From Acidobacteriota bacterium (lineage in GTDB: Bacteria > Acidobacteriota > Terriglobia > Terriglobales > Acidobacteriaceae), in the NCBI GenBank assembly GCA_003010405.1, contig PJLO01000013.1:1-64000 (forward strand): 64,000 nucleotides of DNA. The letters run 5' to 3'. The position numbers and the translations under genes are program-made. Positions 1 to 10,002 of the stretch are shown in pieces. The notes under the pieces were generated by a model. The model saw nothing but the letters and a program-made list of their open reading frames with translations, ran no database searches and was not told where the DNA came from. The stretch's first letter is position 1; the number at the start of each line of letters is the position of its first letter.

Positions 1-426
1 TTGCAGGGAAACGCCGGACCATACATTCGTCTGATGCATCTCCGGATCGCGCTCCGCCTTGCGCTCTTTATCTTTATCTTTCATTTTCTGGGAAGTGTGT
101 GTGTGGTGATGGATGTTGCCCTCTTTGTCGCGATACTCCCGTTCTTTGAGGTCTCTGCTCTCCTGTTCGCCACTTGCCGCTTCTTTCCGATGTTCGCCGC
201 CACCCGATTCCTTGCGCTGTTCCCTGCTACTGGATTCTTTGCGATGTTCGCTACTGCCTGATTCTCTCGGCTGTTGCCTGCTGCTCGATTCTTCCTGATG
301 TCGGCCAGTCGCAGAGCGGGTCTCGCCTGAGTCCTCTCTTTCTGACTGGGAGGATCCTTCGTGATGAGGCCATGGTTCCTTGCTGTCTTTATGCGGGTGT
401 TTGCCTGTGCCTTTTTCGTCGGCCAT
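1..426 (-). CDS. Highly charged repeat-containing hydrophilic protein (3' end off the window)
   Basis: The minus strand stays open for 142 codons from an ATG at 426 to the left edge, so the C-terminus is missing. The start at 426 is preferred over the ATG at 432 because a GGAG motif sits six bases upstream of it. The protein is almost entirely polar (Ser, Glu, Arg, Lys, His, Gln) with no hydrophobic segment. Residues 47-91 are five nine-residue repeats with a core like EHRKE/EQRKE, followed by a Lys/Glu/Arg/His-rich stretch. This composition suggests an intrinsically disordered, stress-type cytoplasmic protein. I do not recognise a named family, and the open frames on the opposite strand here are mirror images of the repeats. 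Confidence 0.6.
   Translation of the reverse strand, partial: MADEKGTGKHPHKDSKEPWPHHEGSSQSEREDSGETRSATGRHQEESSSRQQPRESGSSEHRKESSSREQRKESGGGEHRKEAASGEQESRDLKEREYRDKEGNIHHHTHTSQKMKDKDKERKAERDPEMHQTNVWSGVSLQ
154..288 (-). repeat. Five tandem 27-bp coding repeats
   Basis: Read on the minus strand, five consecutive 27-bp units encode nine-residue repeats: SSSRQQPRE, SGSSEHRKE, SSSREQRKE, SGGGEHRKE and a diverged AASGEQESR. The copies differ mostly in the first four residues, while the RKE end is kept in the middle three. Confidence 0.7.
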
Positions 427-475
427 ACTCATCTCCATTGTTTCGTTGATCTGTTTCCTTATCTTTTTTGATCAA

Positions 476-508
476 TTCAGCGTGGACTCCAAATTTCGCC
501 ACGCTGAA
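476..508. other. Hairpin between two leftward genes
   Basis: TTCAGCGTGG at 476-485 pairs perfectly with CCACGCTGAA at 499-508 around a 13-nt loop. It lies between the stop of the helix-hairpin-helix gene and the start of the charged repeat gene. No T-run follows the stem on either strand, so it is not a classical intrinsic terminator. It could be a processing site or weak attenuator. Confidence 0.4.
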
Positions 509-529
509 AAAAAGAGAAGCACAGTTGCG

Positions 530-780
530 CTATGCAGCCCTGTCCTCCCGGCTCGGGTTGATCGTGGCTCCGGCTTCTCTCAGATCGTTCACAAGCGTGT
601 CGCTGAAACCCTCAATCTTTTTCAAATCGTCCCAATTTTTCAGTGGCCTTGCCTGGATGATCCGGCGGGCGCGTTCCCGGCCGAGACCTCCCACCCGTTC
701 CAGTTCCTGCTCGCTGGCGTATTGAGATCGACTCTATCGGCGTTTCCGATTGCTCCCGGCATTTCGCCTCTCGTTTTCAT
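530..780 (-). pseudogene. Small helix-hairpin-helix (ComEA-like) protein, frame broken by one base
   Basis: From the ATG at 780 the frame encodes MKTRGEMPGAIGNADRVDLNT. The family then continues one frame over with ASEQELERVGGLGRERARRI and ends at the TAG at 530. DLNTAS-x-x-EL...GLG-x-x-x-A-x-x-I is the signature of the ComEA-type helix-hairpin-helix, a DNA-binding fold, so the two halves belong to one protein. Adding a single G at about 717/718 (ACGCC to ACGGCC) restores an 83-residue product. Two HhH motifs would be present in the repaired protein. Either a base was lost in sequencing or assembly, or this copy is dead. Neighbouring genes show the same kind of loss. Confidence 0.7.
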
Positions 781-948
781 TCGGATTTACTTGATCTTGT
801 TTTGATAGACGAGTCGTCACCGTGAGGCGTTGCCTTTGCGCGGGCCGCTAACGCGGGCTGGCCGTGTGTCAGCAAGAGCGCGTACGGCTCCTGGTTGCAC
901 ACCACCGAAAAATACCAGTACCAGCGTCGAATGCATCGGCGCACAGCC

Positions 949-2699
949 CTATACCAGTTCTCTCACCTTATCCGAGAGCGCGGTGAGCGCGATTTTCTCG
1001 CGATTAGGCTCTCCGCGCGCCAGCGACTCGGCAAAGTGCAAAGCCTGTTCCGTCTTGATCTTTCCAGGCAGCGGAGGAGTGAATGGATCAACGGTGGCTT
1101 CCAACAATGCCGGCCCGGGTGCGTTGAGAAATTCGTCGACCATAGCGCCGCAGTGCGCAGGGTCTTCCACACTGAACCCCGTACCCCCGCATGCGCGAGC
1201 AAAGGCCGAAAAGTCGATGGGCTGCAGTTCCACTCCAAACTCGGGATTACCAGAAAGACCATCTGCTCCCACTTGATCTGGCCGAGCGTATTGTTTTTGA
1301 TGATCACCACTTTGAGCGGCAGCTTATATTTCACTGCGGTGGCAAACTCACCCATCAGCATCGTGAATCCGCCATCACCCACGAAGGCCACCACCTGCCG
1401 ATCGGGATAAGCAAATTGCGCCGCTATGGCGTAAGGCAGGCCCGGCGCCATGGTTGCCAGATTGCCGGAGAGTGTGTGGATCTGACCGCGACGCGCGGGA
1501 ATCTCGCGTGCCCACCAAGTGGCGATGGTGCCGCTGTCGCAGGTGACAATGGCATCGTCGCGCAGCCGCTTGCCCAGCTCCCAGGCAATTACCTGCGGTT
1601 TCATTGGTGTGTCGATGCTGGAGGCGCGTTCCTCAATCACTTTCCACCACTTCTTCATTCCTTCCTGGGCTTTGTGCAGAAAACTCTTATCAGCATGGTC
1701 GGTTAGTTTCGGCAACAACGCACGCAGTACGCGCCTGCTGTCACCCGCTATTCCTACCTTGACCGGATAGCGCAGACCGATACGCGTCGGGTTCAGATCA
1801 ATCTGTACCGCGCGTGCCTGGCCCGGTTCGGGCATAAATTCGATGTAGGGGAACGATGAGCCCACAATCAGCAGGGTGTCACATTCCTCCATTGCCTCCT
1901 GAGAAGGACGCGTACCCAGCAGACCAATTCCGCCAGTAGTGTATGGGCTGTCGTCCGGTACTGCGGCCTTGCCAAGCAGTGCTTTGATAATTGGTGCTCC
2001 CAGCTTTTCGGCCGTTTGTTCGAGTTCGTCAGTGGCATGCAGTGCGCCTTGTCCGGCCAGGATCGCTACGCGCTTGCCCCGGTTCAGCAGCTCGACTGCG
2101 TGATCGACGTCCCACGTCTCTGGCAACTCAGCGGAGCGGCTGAACACGTCTGTTTCGGCATGTTTGGGTAAATTGCGCATCGAACGCTGACGATCCTTGA
2201 CCTCTTTTTCCTGAAGATCGGTGGGAAACGCAACGTGAGCAACGCCCCGATAAGCCAGGGCTGTACGACAGGCCAGGTAGGCCACGTTCTCCACGTGCGC
2301 TGGTCCCATGACGCGCTGATTGAAAACGGCGACATCCATGAAAAGCTTGTCGAGCTCCACGTCCTGCTGTGTATGGGTGCCAATCAGATCGTGATAGGCC
2401 AAGCCGGTAATGGCAATCACGGGTTGGCCATCCAGTTTGGCGTCGTAAAGTCCGTTCAACAGATGAATTCCGCCAGGACCAGAGGTGGCGAGACAGGCAC
2501 CCAGTTTCCCCGTAACTTTGGCGTGTCCACAGGCCATGAACGCGGCCGCTTCCTCGTGCCGCACCTGAATGAATTTGATTTTGTCCTGGCGAATACGCAA
2601 GGCCTCCATGATGCCGTTAATACCGTCGCCCGGCAATCCGAAGATGCGCTCTATGCCCCAATCGATCAAAGTCTCTATCAACACGTCGGCCGCAGTCAT
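949..2699 (-). pseudogene. ThDP-dependent enzyme, pyruvate oxidase/acetolactate synthase family, frameshifted near its C-terminus
   Basis: This is a PoxB-like thiamine-diphosphate enzyme (COG0028), expected to decarboxylate pyruvate or another 2-oxo acid. The N-terminal domain has the conserved glutamate in RHEEAAAFMACGHAK and the SGPGG turn. The C-terminal domain has the ThDP/Mg motif GDGGFTMLMGEF followed by KNNTLGQIKWEQ. After QMVFL the frame changes: the family sequence GNPEFGVELQPIDFSAFARA continues in the neighbouring frame to a stop at 949. One extra G at about 1250 (CTGGT to CTGGGT) rebuilds a 583-residue protein of normal length. The start has a GGAG about eight bases upstream. It lies 98 bp downstream of the FAD/Fe-S dehydrogenase, probably in the same transcription unit. 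Confidence 0.8.
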
Positions 2700-2715
2700 G
2701 ATCTTCTCCCGTTTG

Positions 2716-2727
2716 TTATTCGAATAA
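2716..2727. promoter_or_regulatory. 12-bp perfect palindrome upstream of the ThDP enzyme
   Basis: TTATTCGAATAA is self-complementary and begins 17 bases before the start codon at 2699, within the 98-bp gap after the Fe-S gene. It could be an operator for a dimeric regulator. The evidence is only its symmetry and position. Confidence 0.25.
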
Positions 2728-2797
2728 TTACTAGATGCGCTCCCCGTCCGCAGGCTGTCTTACGCGCCACTCGGATACGCAATTGCCATTTTTCACC

Positions 2798-5700
2798 TCA
2801 TCTGGATCTCAAGAATTTCCTGAACAGCACGCCTCCGAAAGCGATCCCGCCCAGCGTAGCTAGCGTCTGCCACCGCGACCGCTTTAGCGCGGCTTCCCTG
2901 CGGCGGACCAGATCGGATTCCGGATACATGAAGGCCGTACGCCGGCTGCCGTTCTGCTGCGCCATTTGCACCACTTCCGCCAGGTGCAGGGCGTGACGTC
3001 CCGTCTGCTGGGAAATCTGCTCGCGGCAGCTGAAACCGTTTGCCATCACAATGGTCGACAGCCCCGCTGAGCGTACCGCGGGAATCAGAGTTCGCTCGCC
3101 AATGGCAACGGATACCGGATACTTGTCCTTTTCAAATCCAAAGGAACCGGCCATACCGCAGCAGCCGGAATTCAGTAGCTGAAAATCAAGGCCCATTTTT
3201 TTGAGCATGGCCTTTTCGCCATCCAGCCGCATGATCGCCTTGTGATGACAGTGGCTTTGCACGATTGCTTTTCGCCTGAGCTGCGGGGTCTGTCCATCAA
3301 CGTGCTTGGCAACAAACTCTGAAAACAGGAAGGTGTTTTCCATCAAGGCGTGCGCGCGCTCGGAGCCAGGCATAAGTCCATTCAGCTCGTCGCGAAACAC
3401 AGAGCAACAACTCGGTTCCAGCACCACCACCGGCGTGCGCGCCGCGATGTCGGGCTCCAGAACATCCAGCACCTTCGTGAGGTAGACTTTAGCGCGGTCC
3501 AGAAAGCCGTAATCATAAAGCGGCCGACCACAGCACAAATGCTGCATCGGAACCTGCACCTGAAAACCAAAACTCTCCAGCACCTCGACTGCTGCCTGCG
3601 CTGTTTCCGGGAAAAAGAAATTGTTGAAGGTATCAGCCCACAGGATGACCTTCGGTTTTCCCTGGTTTTGGATGGCGCGGTTGCGGAACCATGCTTTGAA
3701 AGTCTGCGGGGCAAACGTCGGAATGCGCCGCTCCAATGACATACCCGCGGCCACTTTTGGAATCGCGCTCAACCCCGGAGTTTGCGTCACCAGGTTTACC
3801 AGCCCCGGAGCGAACGAGGCGAGCCGTGACCACTGATCGACTAGTCCGAATGCGTACGCATGGCGCGGCCGGAGCCGGCCTTCCCAGTAGTGCGACAAGA
3901 ACTCGGCTTTGTAGGTGGTGTCCACATTGACTGGACAATCGCCCTTGCAGCCCTTGCAGGAAAGGCACAAATCCAGTGCGTCCTTTACGTTGTCGTCCCG
4001 CCAACCGTTGGCGATCACGTTACCGTTCAGCATCTCCCAGAGGTGGTGAGCGCGGCCGCGCGTGGTATGGCGTTCCTCATGCGTCACCATGAAGCTCGGG
4101 CACATGGTGTCGTCTTCTGGCTTCGCTCCGTCTTTCCTGCGGCATTTGCCAATACCGACACAGCGCAGAGTGGCATGAGCAAAGCTGCCGCCGTCCTCGG
4201 GAAATTGGAAGTGCGTCTTGGGTTCCGGCGGATTGTAACCCGCGCCAGACGCAGGTTCTCATCCATACGGTGAGGATCGACCAGTTTGCCGGGGTTCATC
4301 TTCCAATCGGGGTCCCAGATGGACTTGAATTCGCGAAAAGCCTGAATGAGTTCCTCGCCGAACATCTTGCCGAGGAATTCGGCGCGCGACTGGCCGTCTC
4401 CGTGCTCGCCGCTCAAGCTGCCGCCGTATTTCGCACAGAGATCGGCGGCTTCTTCCAGAAAGGAGCGCCATTGCTTGATGCCATCCCCGGTGGTCACGTT
4501 GAAATCAACACGACAATGAACACAGCCCTGCCCGAAGTGGCCGTAAAGCGCGGGATTGTAATCGTATTTAGTGAAGAGCGCACGCAGCTCGCGCAGGTAG
4601 CCGCCGAGCCTTTCCGGAGCCACGGCGGAATCCTCCCACCCTGGCCAGGTATCGCGCTCACCGGGAACGAAGGCGGTAGCGCCCAGCCCCGATTCGCGCA
4701 CTTCCCAGATGTGCTCCATGTCTTCCTTGTCTGTGAACAGACGCATGCTAGGTGCGCCCGGCTTCGACTTGAGCGCTTCTTCCACCTGATGAGCGAGGTC
4801 GAGCGCGTCTGCCTTTTTATCGGCGCCGAGTTCGACCAACAACCAGCCTTTGCCCTCGGGCAGCAAATTGAGATATTTCCGGTGCGGTCCTCCCTTTTTT
4901 TCAATGTTCTCGTACAAGCGGTAATCAATGCCTTCGAGTGCGACCGGTCCGAACGGATCGATGTCCTTGACGTGATCGGCGGCTTCATAGACATCGGGGT
5001 AGCCAAGCATGAGAATCACGCGCTCGGCTTTCGCGTCGATCAGGCGACACTTCGCTTCCAGAATTGTGACAAGCGTTCCTTCGCTGCCCACCAGGGCACG
5101 CGCAACATTGAAGCGACCATCATCACCGGGAAGCAACTGGTCGAGGTTGTAACCGGAAACGCGGCGCGGAATGGGCGGATATTTTTGCCGAATCAGATCG
5201 GCGTAGCGGTTACGAAGCGACTTCAGATTGCGATAAATGCCCCCAACGCGTCCGCCCTGCGCGATTTGAAACTCCAGCTCGTCGTCATTCATCCAGCCAA
5301 CGGTCATGCGTGTTCCGTCGTAGAGCAGCACATTCATTTCTTCAATGTTGTTGTCGCACTTGCCCGACATCTGCGCGTGCGCCCCGCAGGAGTTGTTGCC
5401 GATCATGCCGCCAAAGCAGCAGTGATTGTGCGTGGCCGGGTCTGGTCCCCACACCAGCTGGTTTCCGCTCTCGCGCATTACATGGCCGCGCAATTCGTCA
5501 CAGACCGTTCCAGGCAGTACCCGCGCCCAGCGTTCACGCAGGTTCGTCTCGAGCACACCGTGCATGTACTTGGACCAGTCGATCACAACTGCCACGTTGC
5601 AGGTCTGTCCGGCCAGACTGGTGCCTCCGGCACGCGACAACACCGGCGCGCCGAAATGCCGGCATGCGGCTATCGCTCGCTCTACATCCTCAATGGATTT

Positions 5701-5910
5701 CGGAATCATTACCCCGATCGGCACCTGACGGTAGTTGGAAGCGTCCACCGCATACATCGCTTTCGTTCCAGGGTCGAAGCGAACTTCGCCTTCTATGTTT
5801 CGTCGTAGCTCCGCTTCCAAACCAGCCACGTCCACGCCTTCGGCAAAGCGCAAGTTTTTGGGTGCAGTCACATCTTCCAGTGGGATAAGCGGAACTCTGT
5901 TTGCGGCCAT
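2798..5910 (-). pseudogene. FAD-linked oxidase fused to Fe-S/CCG domain (D-lactate/glycolate dehydrogenase type), one frameshift between domains
   Basis: The first half (residues 1 to about 555) is a GlcD-like FAD-binding oxidase with SRAGGTSLAGQTCNVAVV, GNNSCGAHAQMSGKC and GEHGDGQSR. The second half has 4Fe-4S cysteines (CLSCKGCKGDCP) and two CCG boxes (LCCGRPLYDYG, SGCCGMAGSFG). The family normally has both in one polypeptide of about 1000 residues that oxidises a 2-hydroxyacid and passes electrons to the respiratory chain. At about 4246 the frame slips: ENLRL should continue GAGYNPPEPKTHFQFPEDGG, which is present one frame over and runs straight into MCPSFMVTHEERHTTRGRAH. One added G restores 1037 residues. 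The start at 5910 is chosen over 5973 because the longer form overlaps the upstream gene. Confidence 0.8.
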
Positions 5911-5924
5911 TCTGTATACCCCGA

Positions 5925-7028
5925 TTAGGCGGCGAACTTGTCCGCGTCCGCGCGCTTCACTGCAAGCCCCCATCCCGGACGCGAGAGGTCGGGACGAAGC
6001 TCGCCATTGATGAGTTGAGGAGGAGCATCGAACAACATGTTTTCGATGCGAACATGGTCGTAAAAATATTCAAGGTTGCGGAACGGTGTGACGGCGCAGG
6101 CAACATGCGCATGCAGAGCCGGAGCAGTATGGCAGGAGATCGGAATGTTATGTGCCTGGCACAGCGCTGCCACCTGCAAAAAACCGGTTACGCCACCGCA
6201 GCGCGTAATATCGGCCTGCTGAACATCGATCGCACCAGCCGCAAGCATCCGGTGAAAATAGAAGATGTCGTACCCGTACTCCCCTGCGGCAATATCCATA
6301 CCAGCCGGGGCCCGGTCGCGCAGCAGGCGCAAACCTTCTAAGTCATCAGAAGAAACGGGTTCTTCGAACCAGCGTACGTTGAAGTCAGCAAACACATCTG
6401 CCAGAGCCAGAGCTTGTTTTCGGCTATAGGCTCCGTTCGCGTCGACGTACAGTTCTGGAGTGAATCCGATTGCTTCGCGAGCGAGCCGAACTCGTTCAAT
6501 ATCGCGTTTCGGCTCACGCCCGATTTTCATCTTTACTCGTGGGATGCCCTCATTCACCCAGCCAGAGAGCTGTTTCGCGAGCTGTTCGTCGGTATAGGAG
6601 GTGAAACCTCCACTTCCGTAGACAGCAGCTTTCTCGCGCACCTGGCCAAGCAGCGTGACCATCGGTATTCCCAGCAGGCGTGCCTTCAAATCCCAGAGAG
6701 CACAATCCACCGCCGAGATGGCCATTGAACAGATGCCCGGCCGGCCCAGATTGCGCACTCGGTGCCACATCGCTGCGTAACTTGCCGCCGGTGACATCGC
6801 GTCGGCCCCTGTGACCACTTCCGCCAATGTGTCCGTGATGAGTCTCGCTGTCGCGCTGTCAGCGTAGGTATAACCCATTCCTCGCTGGTTTCCCGAAACT
6901 GCCTGTACAGCTACCATGGTGGTGCTGTGCCACTGAAAGGTGCCGTCGGACTCCATCTGTTCCGTTGGAACTTCGTAGACGGAAACTCGCAAGGGCTGGA
7001 TTCGTAAGCTTTGCTGGAGGAAATTCAT
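5925..7028 (-). CDS. Enolase-superfamily sugar-acid dehydratase (mandelate racemase/muconate lactonizing type)
   Basis: The protein has the superfamily catalytic set: a KxK base pair (RVKMKIG), metal ligands in YVDANGAY, FEEPVS and AAGEYGYD, and a late histidine in CHTAPALHAH. That arrangement fits the mandelate racemase subgroup, which dehydrates or epimerises sugar acids. The substrate cannot be read from sequence. The start at 7028 (MNFLQQSLRIQPLRV) gives 367 residues and avoids the overlap with the upstream gene that an earlier start at 7148 would cause. No strong ribosome site is visible. It ends 14 bp before the FAD/Fe-S dehydrogenase gene, so the two are probably cotranscribed in a sugar-acid or hydroxyacid pathway. 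Confidence 0.85.
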   Translation of the reverse strand: MNFLQQSLRIQPLRVSVYEVPTEQMESDGTFQWHSTTMVAVQAVSGNQRGMGYTYADSATARLITDTLAEVVTGADAMSPAASYAAMWHRVRNLGRPGICSMAISAVDCALWDLKARLLGIPMVTLLGQVREKAAVYGSGGFTSYTDEQLAKQLSGWVNEGIPRVKMKIGREPKRDIERVRLAREAIGFTPELYVDANGAYSRKQALALADVFADFNVRWFEEPVSSDDLEGLRLLRDRAPAGMDIAAGEYGYDIFYFHRMLAAGAIDVQQADITRCGGVTGFLQVAALCQAHNIPISCHTAPALHAHVACAVTPFRNLEYFYDHVRIENMLFDAPPQLINGELRPDLSRPGWGLAVKRADADKFAA

Positions 7029-7119
7029 ACGTCGGGTCTCTGCGGTTGGAATGGCGGCCGACTCCAACGGATGTCCATCCGCTACGCGGAGCTCCTGCAT
7101 TGTCCTTACGCAGGGCGCT

Positions 7120-7959
7120 TCAATGCACCTCGACCGCAGGCGCTTCATTGTTCAATAACGTGGCGGCTTGTTTTGCGGTGAACCCTTCCGGCAACGGCCT
7201 GAATCTCCAGTGGACCTCATGTTGTTGCTCGCTGATTGTTTTGAAGAGAAGGGCCTTGCCTTTCAGATGGACATCGATCAGCGTGGTCTTCCAATGGCCA
7301 GGAGCTTCTTCCTGGCGGTTCAGCATGAAAGTCCCGCCCTTGTTCAGACGTCCCAGCAAGCCAAATCCGAAGCGAACCTGTCGGACCATCTGTCCACTAA
7401 GAGAGACAAATCGCTTTTCTCTGCCATCGACAACCATGATTCCCTCCATGGCGTGAAGCACCTCGGCTTCGCGAGTGGAGGGATTGAATTGGGGATCAGG
7501 CTGGAATGCGATCTTGATATTCCGGTCTTGCCGGCCGGCATACTGGAATACGAAAGCCTGGGGAATGATCTTCATTAATTGGCGGGCCTTTCGGCTATCC
7601 TCTTCTCCCCTTTTCCGTGCGCGTGCAAGCTTAGCGGGATCATTCACCAATTCCGCGATACGCTTTTGTTCCTGTTCGCGCTGCTCCGGACTAAGAGGAT
7701 GCCCTCCGGCAGCCACCAGTTCCGAAATGTCACCATCTGTGGAATCCGCAATGAGGTAGGTATTCGTCGTGTGGCCCAGACGTTTACGGGACAGATATGT
7801 CCATTTGCTGTGATCCTGATCGTCGGCCTGCAGTTCGTTGTGAATGACTTGTTGTACTAAGTCCGGGGCCGCTTGGCTGTTCTGTGCTTCAATCGCTACC
7901 GGCATCAGCAGTGAACAGGAGAGCAACACCGGCAAAATCGCCTTCATGTTCATAAGCAT
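7120..7959 (-). CDS. Secreted hypothetical protein
   Basis: The 279-residue protein starts with a typical signal peptide: MKAILPVLLSCSLLMPVAIEA within the first 26 residues, then a likely cleavage before QNSQAA. The mature part is hydrophilic with a long charged helix around residues 95-130 and a beta-rich C-terminus ending in Val-His. It resembles exported proteins of unknown function that are common in Acidobacteriota, but I cannot attach a named domain. It lies 91 bp upstream of the dehydratase gene on the same strand and may be the first gene of that unit. Three ATG codons lie in the first five positions, so the start is uncertain by a few residues. Confidence 0.7.
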   Translation of the reverse strand: MLMNMKAILPVLLSCSLLMPVAIEAQNSQAAPDLVQQVIHNELQADDQDHSKWTYLSRKRLGHTTNTYLIADSTDGDISELVAAGGHPLSPEQREQEQKRIAELVNDPAKLARARKRGEEDSRKARQLMKIIPQAFVFQYAGRQDRNIKIAFQPDPQFNPSTREAEVLHAMEGIMVVDGREKRFVSLSGQMVRQVRFGFGLLGRLNKGGTFMLNRQEEAPGHWKTTLIDVHLKGKALLFKTISEQQHEVHWRFRPLPEGFTAKQAATLLNNEAPAVEVH

Positions 7960-8065
7960 AGAGTGTGACTTCTGTATCTAAGAACGACAGCGTACCAGAA
8001 ACGTTGCCCTTTGCGAATGGCATGACGATGCAGAGGATTGCGCATCGTTCCGTCAGCGGAAGTCT

Positions 8066-8815
8066 TTAGCGCTCCGGTTCTTCGTGTTCTTCGGCGATGG
8101 ACAAAGGAGTAAACCGATCGACAACCACCGCAACCAGTACGATAGCTACTGGAATCAACAATGCTTTTATCTGCAGGACAGAATTGAGCCAAGTACCGGC
8201 AATTGCACCCAGCAGGTAAAACATCCAAATTGAAAACATGAAACCGGCCTGCCGTAAGGCGCGCTGGAGATGATCGAACACTGGCCTATGTTGCCAGCGG
8301 TCGTCGGCCAGAAACGCCACACGGGACAGCAACTGCGCCAGTTTGTTCAGCATTCCGGTCACGAAAGTTGTGTGGACCGTGAGCGGCCCAACTCGGGTCA
8401 AGGTTGCCGTCTGTGTGCCCATGGCCGCCGCTAGCATTGCAGGGAGCAGTATTGTCGACGCGGCATGACGCTCTTCTCCGAGCAACACCACCGCAGCAAT
8501 CAACGCCGCCTCGGTCAGCAGCGTGATTGTGGCAACGCTTCGAATCTGCCGTCGCGATCCAATCTCTATCAGGGTTCGCCCGAAGATCGAGCCCATTAGA
8601 AAAGCAACCACAACGGCAAAGCTTTTGACCGCCTCCGGCCAGTGCGCCAGTGCTGCATCTTGCCCCAGGTGGACGGTCGTACCGGTCATGTGGGCGGTGA
8701 AGATGTGATAGAGGGTAATGAAGCCAATTACATCCACGCCGCCTGCCGCAAATGTCAGTAGGAGAGCTACGAAGCCCTTGACCAAAGGATGCCGAGTGAA
8801 CTGCGGCTGTAACAT
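8066..8815 (-). CDS. YoaK/DUF1275 family membrane protein
   Basis: This is a small polytopic inner-membrane protein of the DUF1275 (YoaK) family, of unknown transport role. The family opening is clear: FAAGGVDVIGFITLYHIFTA then HMTGTTVHLG. About six hydrophobic segments follow. The 249-residue form starting at MLQPQFTRHPLVKG (8815) matches the family. A longer frame back to 8938 would add a Cys/Pro-rich leader unlike the family and would bring its start within 5 bp of the divergent SDR gene. No clear ribosome site is seen for either start. The C-terminus is acidic (EEHEEPER). Confidence 0.8.
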   Translation of the reverse strand: MLQPQFTRHPLVKGFVALLLTFAAGGVDVIGFITLYHIFTAHMTGTTVHLGQDAALAHWPEAVKSFAVVVAFLMGSIFGRTLIEIGSRRQIRSVATITLLTEAALIAAVVLLGEERHAASTILLPAMLAAAMGTQTATLTRVGPLTVHTTFVTGMLNKLAQLLSRVAFLADDRWQHRPVFDHLQRALRQAGFMFSIWMFYLLGAIAGTWLNSVLQIKALLIPVAIVLVAVVVDRFTPLSIAEEHEEPER

Positions 8816-8943
8816 GATGAACCGATAGATTTGATGCGGGGCAGACAATGGGCCTCCGGGTTCTGCGCCTTTTAGACAACAGGGGCATACAGGGCCGCAT
8901 CTCGAACTATTGTTTAAATCGCTAAATTGATAGGACATAGCAA

Positions 8944-9990
8944 ATGCCTAAACGTGAAGTAGTGGTCATCACTGGGGCGTCTGCCGGCGTGGGACGCGCT
9001 ACCGCGCGGGAATTCGCGCGTCACGGTGCATGGGTAGGCCTGATTGCCAGAGGACGAGACGGACTGGAAGCCGCCAGTCGCGAAGTGGAAGCTCTCGGTG
9101 GAAAAGCGTTGCCAATTATTGCCGACGTGGCCAATCCGGAACTGTTGGAGCATGCAGCAGAGCAAGTCGAGAAGAAGCTCGGTCCCATCGACATCTGGGT
9201 GAACAACGCGATGACCTCCGTATTCTCGCCAATCAAACAGATGAAGCCGGAGGAGTATAGGCGCGTCACCGAGGTCACTTATCTCGGATACGTGTACGGA
9301 ACTCTGGCTGCTCTGAAACGCATGCTTCCGCGCGACCGGGGCACCATCGTTCACGTTGGATCTGCGCTTGCTTATCGCAGTATTCCCCTGCAATCCGCGT
9401 ACTGCGCTGCTAAGCACGCCGTGCTGGGCTTTTTTGCTTCGCTTCGCACCGAACTGATGCACGACCACAGCCGCGTTTCCACCGTGATGGTGCAAATGCC
9501 GGCACTCAATACGCCGCAATTCAGTTGGGTCAAGAGCCGGCTAGCCCGGAAGGCACAACCTGTTCCGCCGATCTACCAGCCGGAGGTTGCAGCTCGCGCG
9601 ATTTACTACGCCGCACACCACCCCAGAAAGCGTGAGTACTACGCAGGTTGGTCCACTGTGAAAGCTATTGTCGGCAACAAACTGATTCCCAGTTATGGCG
9701 ACAGATTGTTAGCGCGAATGGGTTATGACGCTCAGCAGTACGATGGGGCCGAAAACCCAAATCGTCCTCACAATTTGTGGGAACCGGTAGCTGGAGACCA
9801 CGGAGCGCACGGAGCTTTTGATTCCCTTGCCCGCGACGCCAGCATGGAATTGTGGGCGGAGACTCACCCGCGCTTATTGCTTGGGGCTGCACTGATGATC
9901 TCCGGTGCCGCGTTTGCCTTCTGGAAAGAATCCCGGAAAGAATCCCGGCGCTCCAGTGTCGGGCCACAGAGGCTTCCTCGTGCGGCTTGA
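8944..9990 (+). CDS. Short-chain dehydrogenase/reductase with C-terminal membrane anchor
   Basis: The NAD(P)-binding Rossmann motif GASAGVGRA is at residues 11-19, the NNA turn near residue 87, and the catalytic Tyr-x-x-x-Lys as YCAAK near residue 155 after the serine in VGSALAYRS. At 348 residues it is about 100 longer than a classical SDR. The extra C-terminus contains a hydrophobic stretch (LLLGAALMISGAAFAF) followed by basic residues, which suggests attachment to the membrane. An AGGA ribosome site lies nine bases upstream of the ATG. The substrate is unknown. The gene is divergent from the YoaK-like gene. Confidence 0.85.
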   Translation: MPKREVVVITGASAGVGRATAREFARHGAWVGLIARGRDGLEAASREVEALGGKALPIIADVANPELLEHAAEQVEKKLGPIDIWVNNAMTSVFSPIKQMKPEEYRRVTEVTYLGYVYGTLAALKRMLPRDRGTIVHVGSALAYRSIPLQSAYCAAKHAVLGFFASLRTELMHDHSRVSTVMVQMPALNTPQFSWVKSRLARKAQPVPPIYQPEVAARAIYYAAHHPRKREYYAGWSTVKAIVGNKLIPSYGDRLLARMGYDAQQYDGAENPNRPHNLWEPVAGDHGAHGAFDSLARDASMELWAETHPRLLLGAALMISGAAFAFWKESRKESRRSSVGPQRLPRAA

Positions 9991-10002
9991 TCAGAACTCA
10001 TT

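Noticed and set aside
1..298. Cys/Phe/Leu-rich open frames on the plus strand at the left edge
   Set aside because: They are the antisense of the 27-bp coding repeats and share their periodicity.
4270..5808. Long open frame on the plus strand opposite the FAD oxidase gene
   Set aside because: It mirrors a well-conserved FAD domain on the other strand and has no family resemblance or ribosome site.
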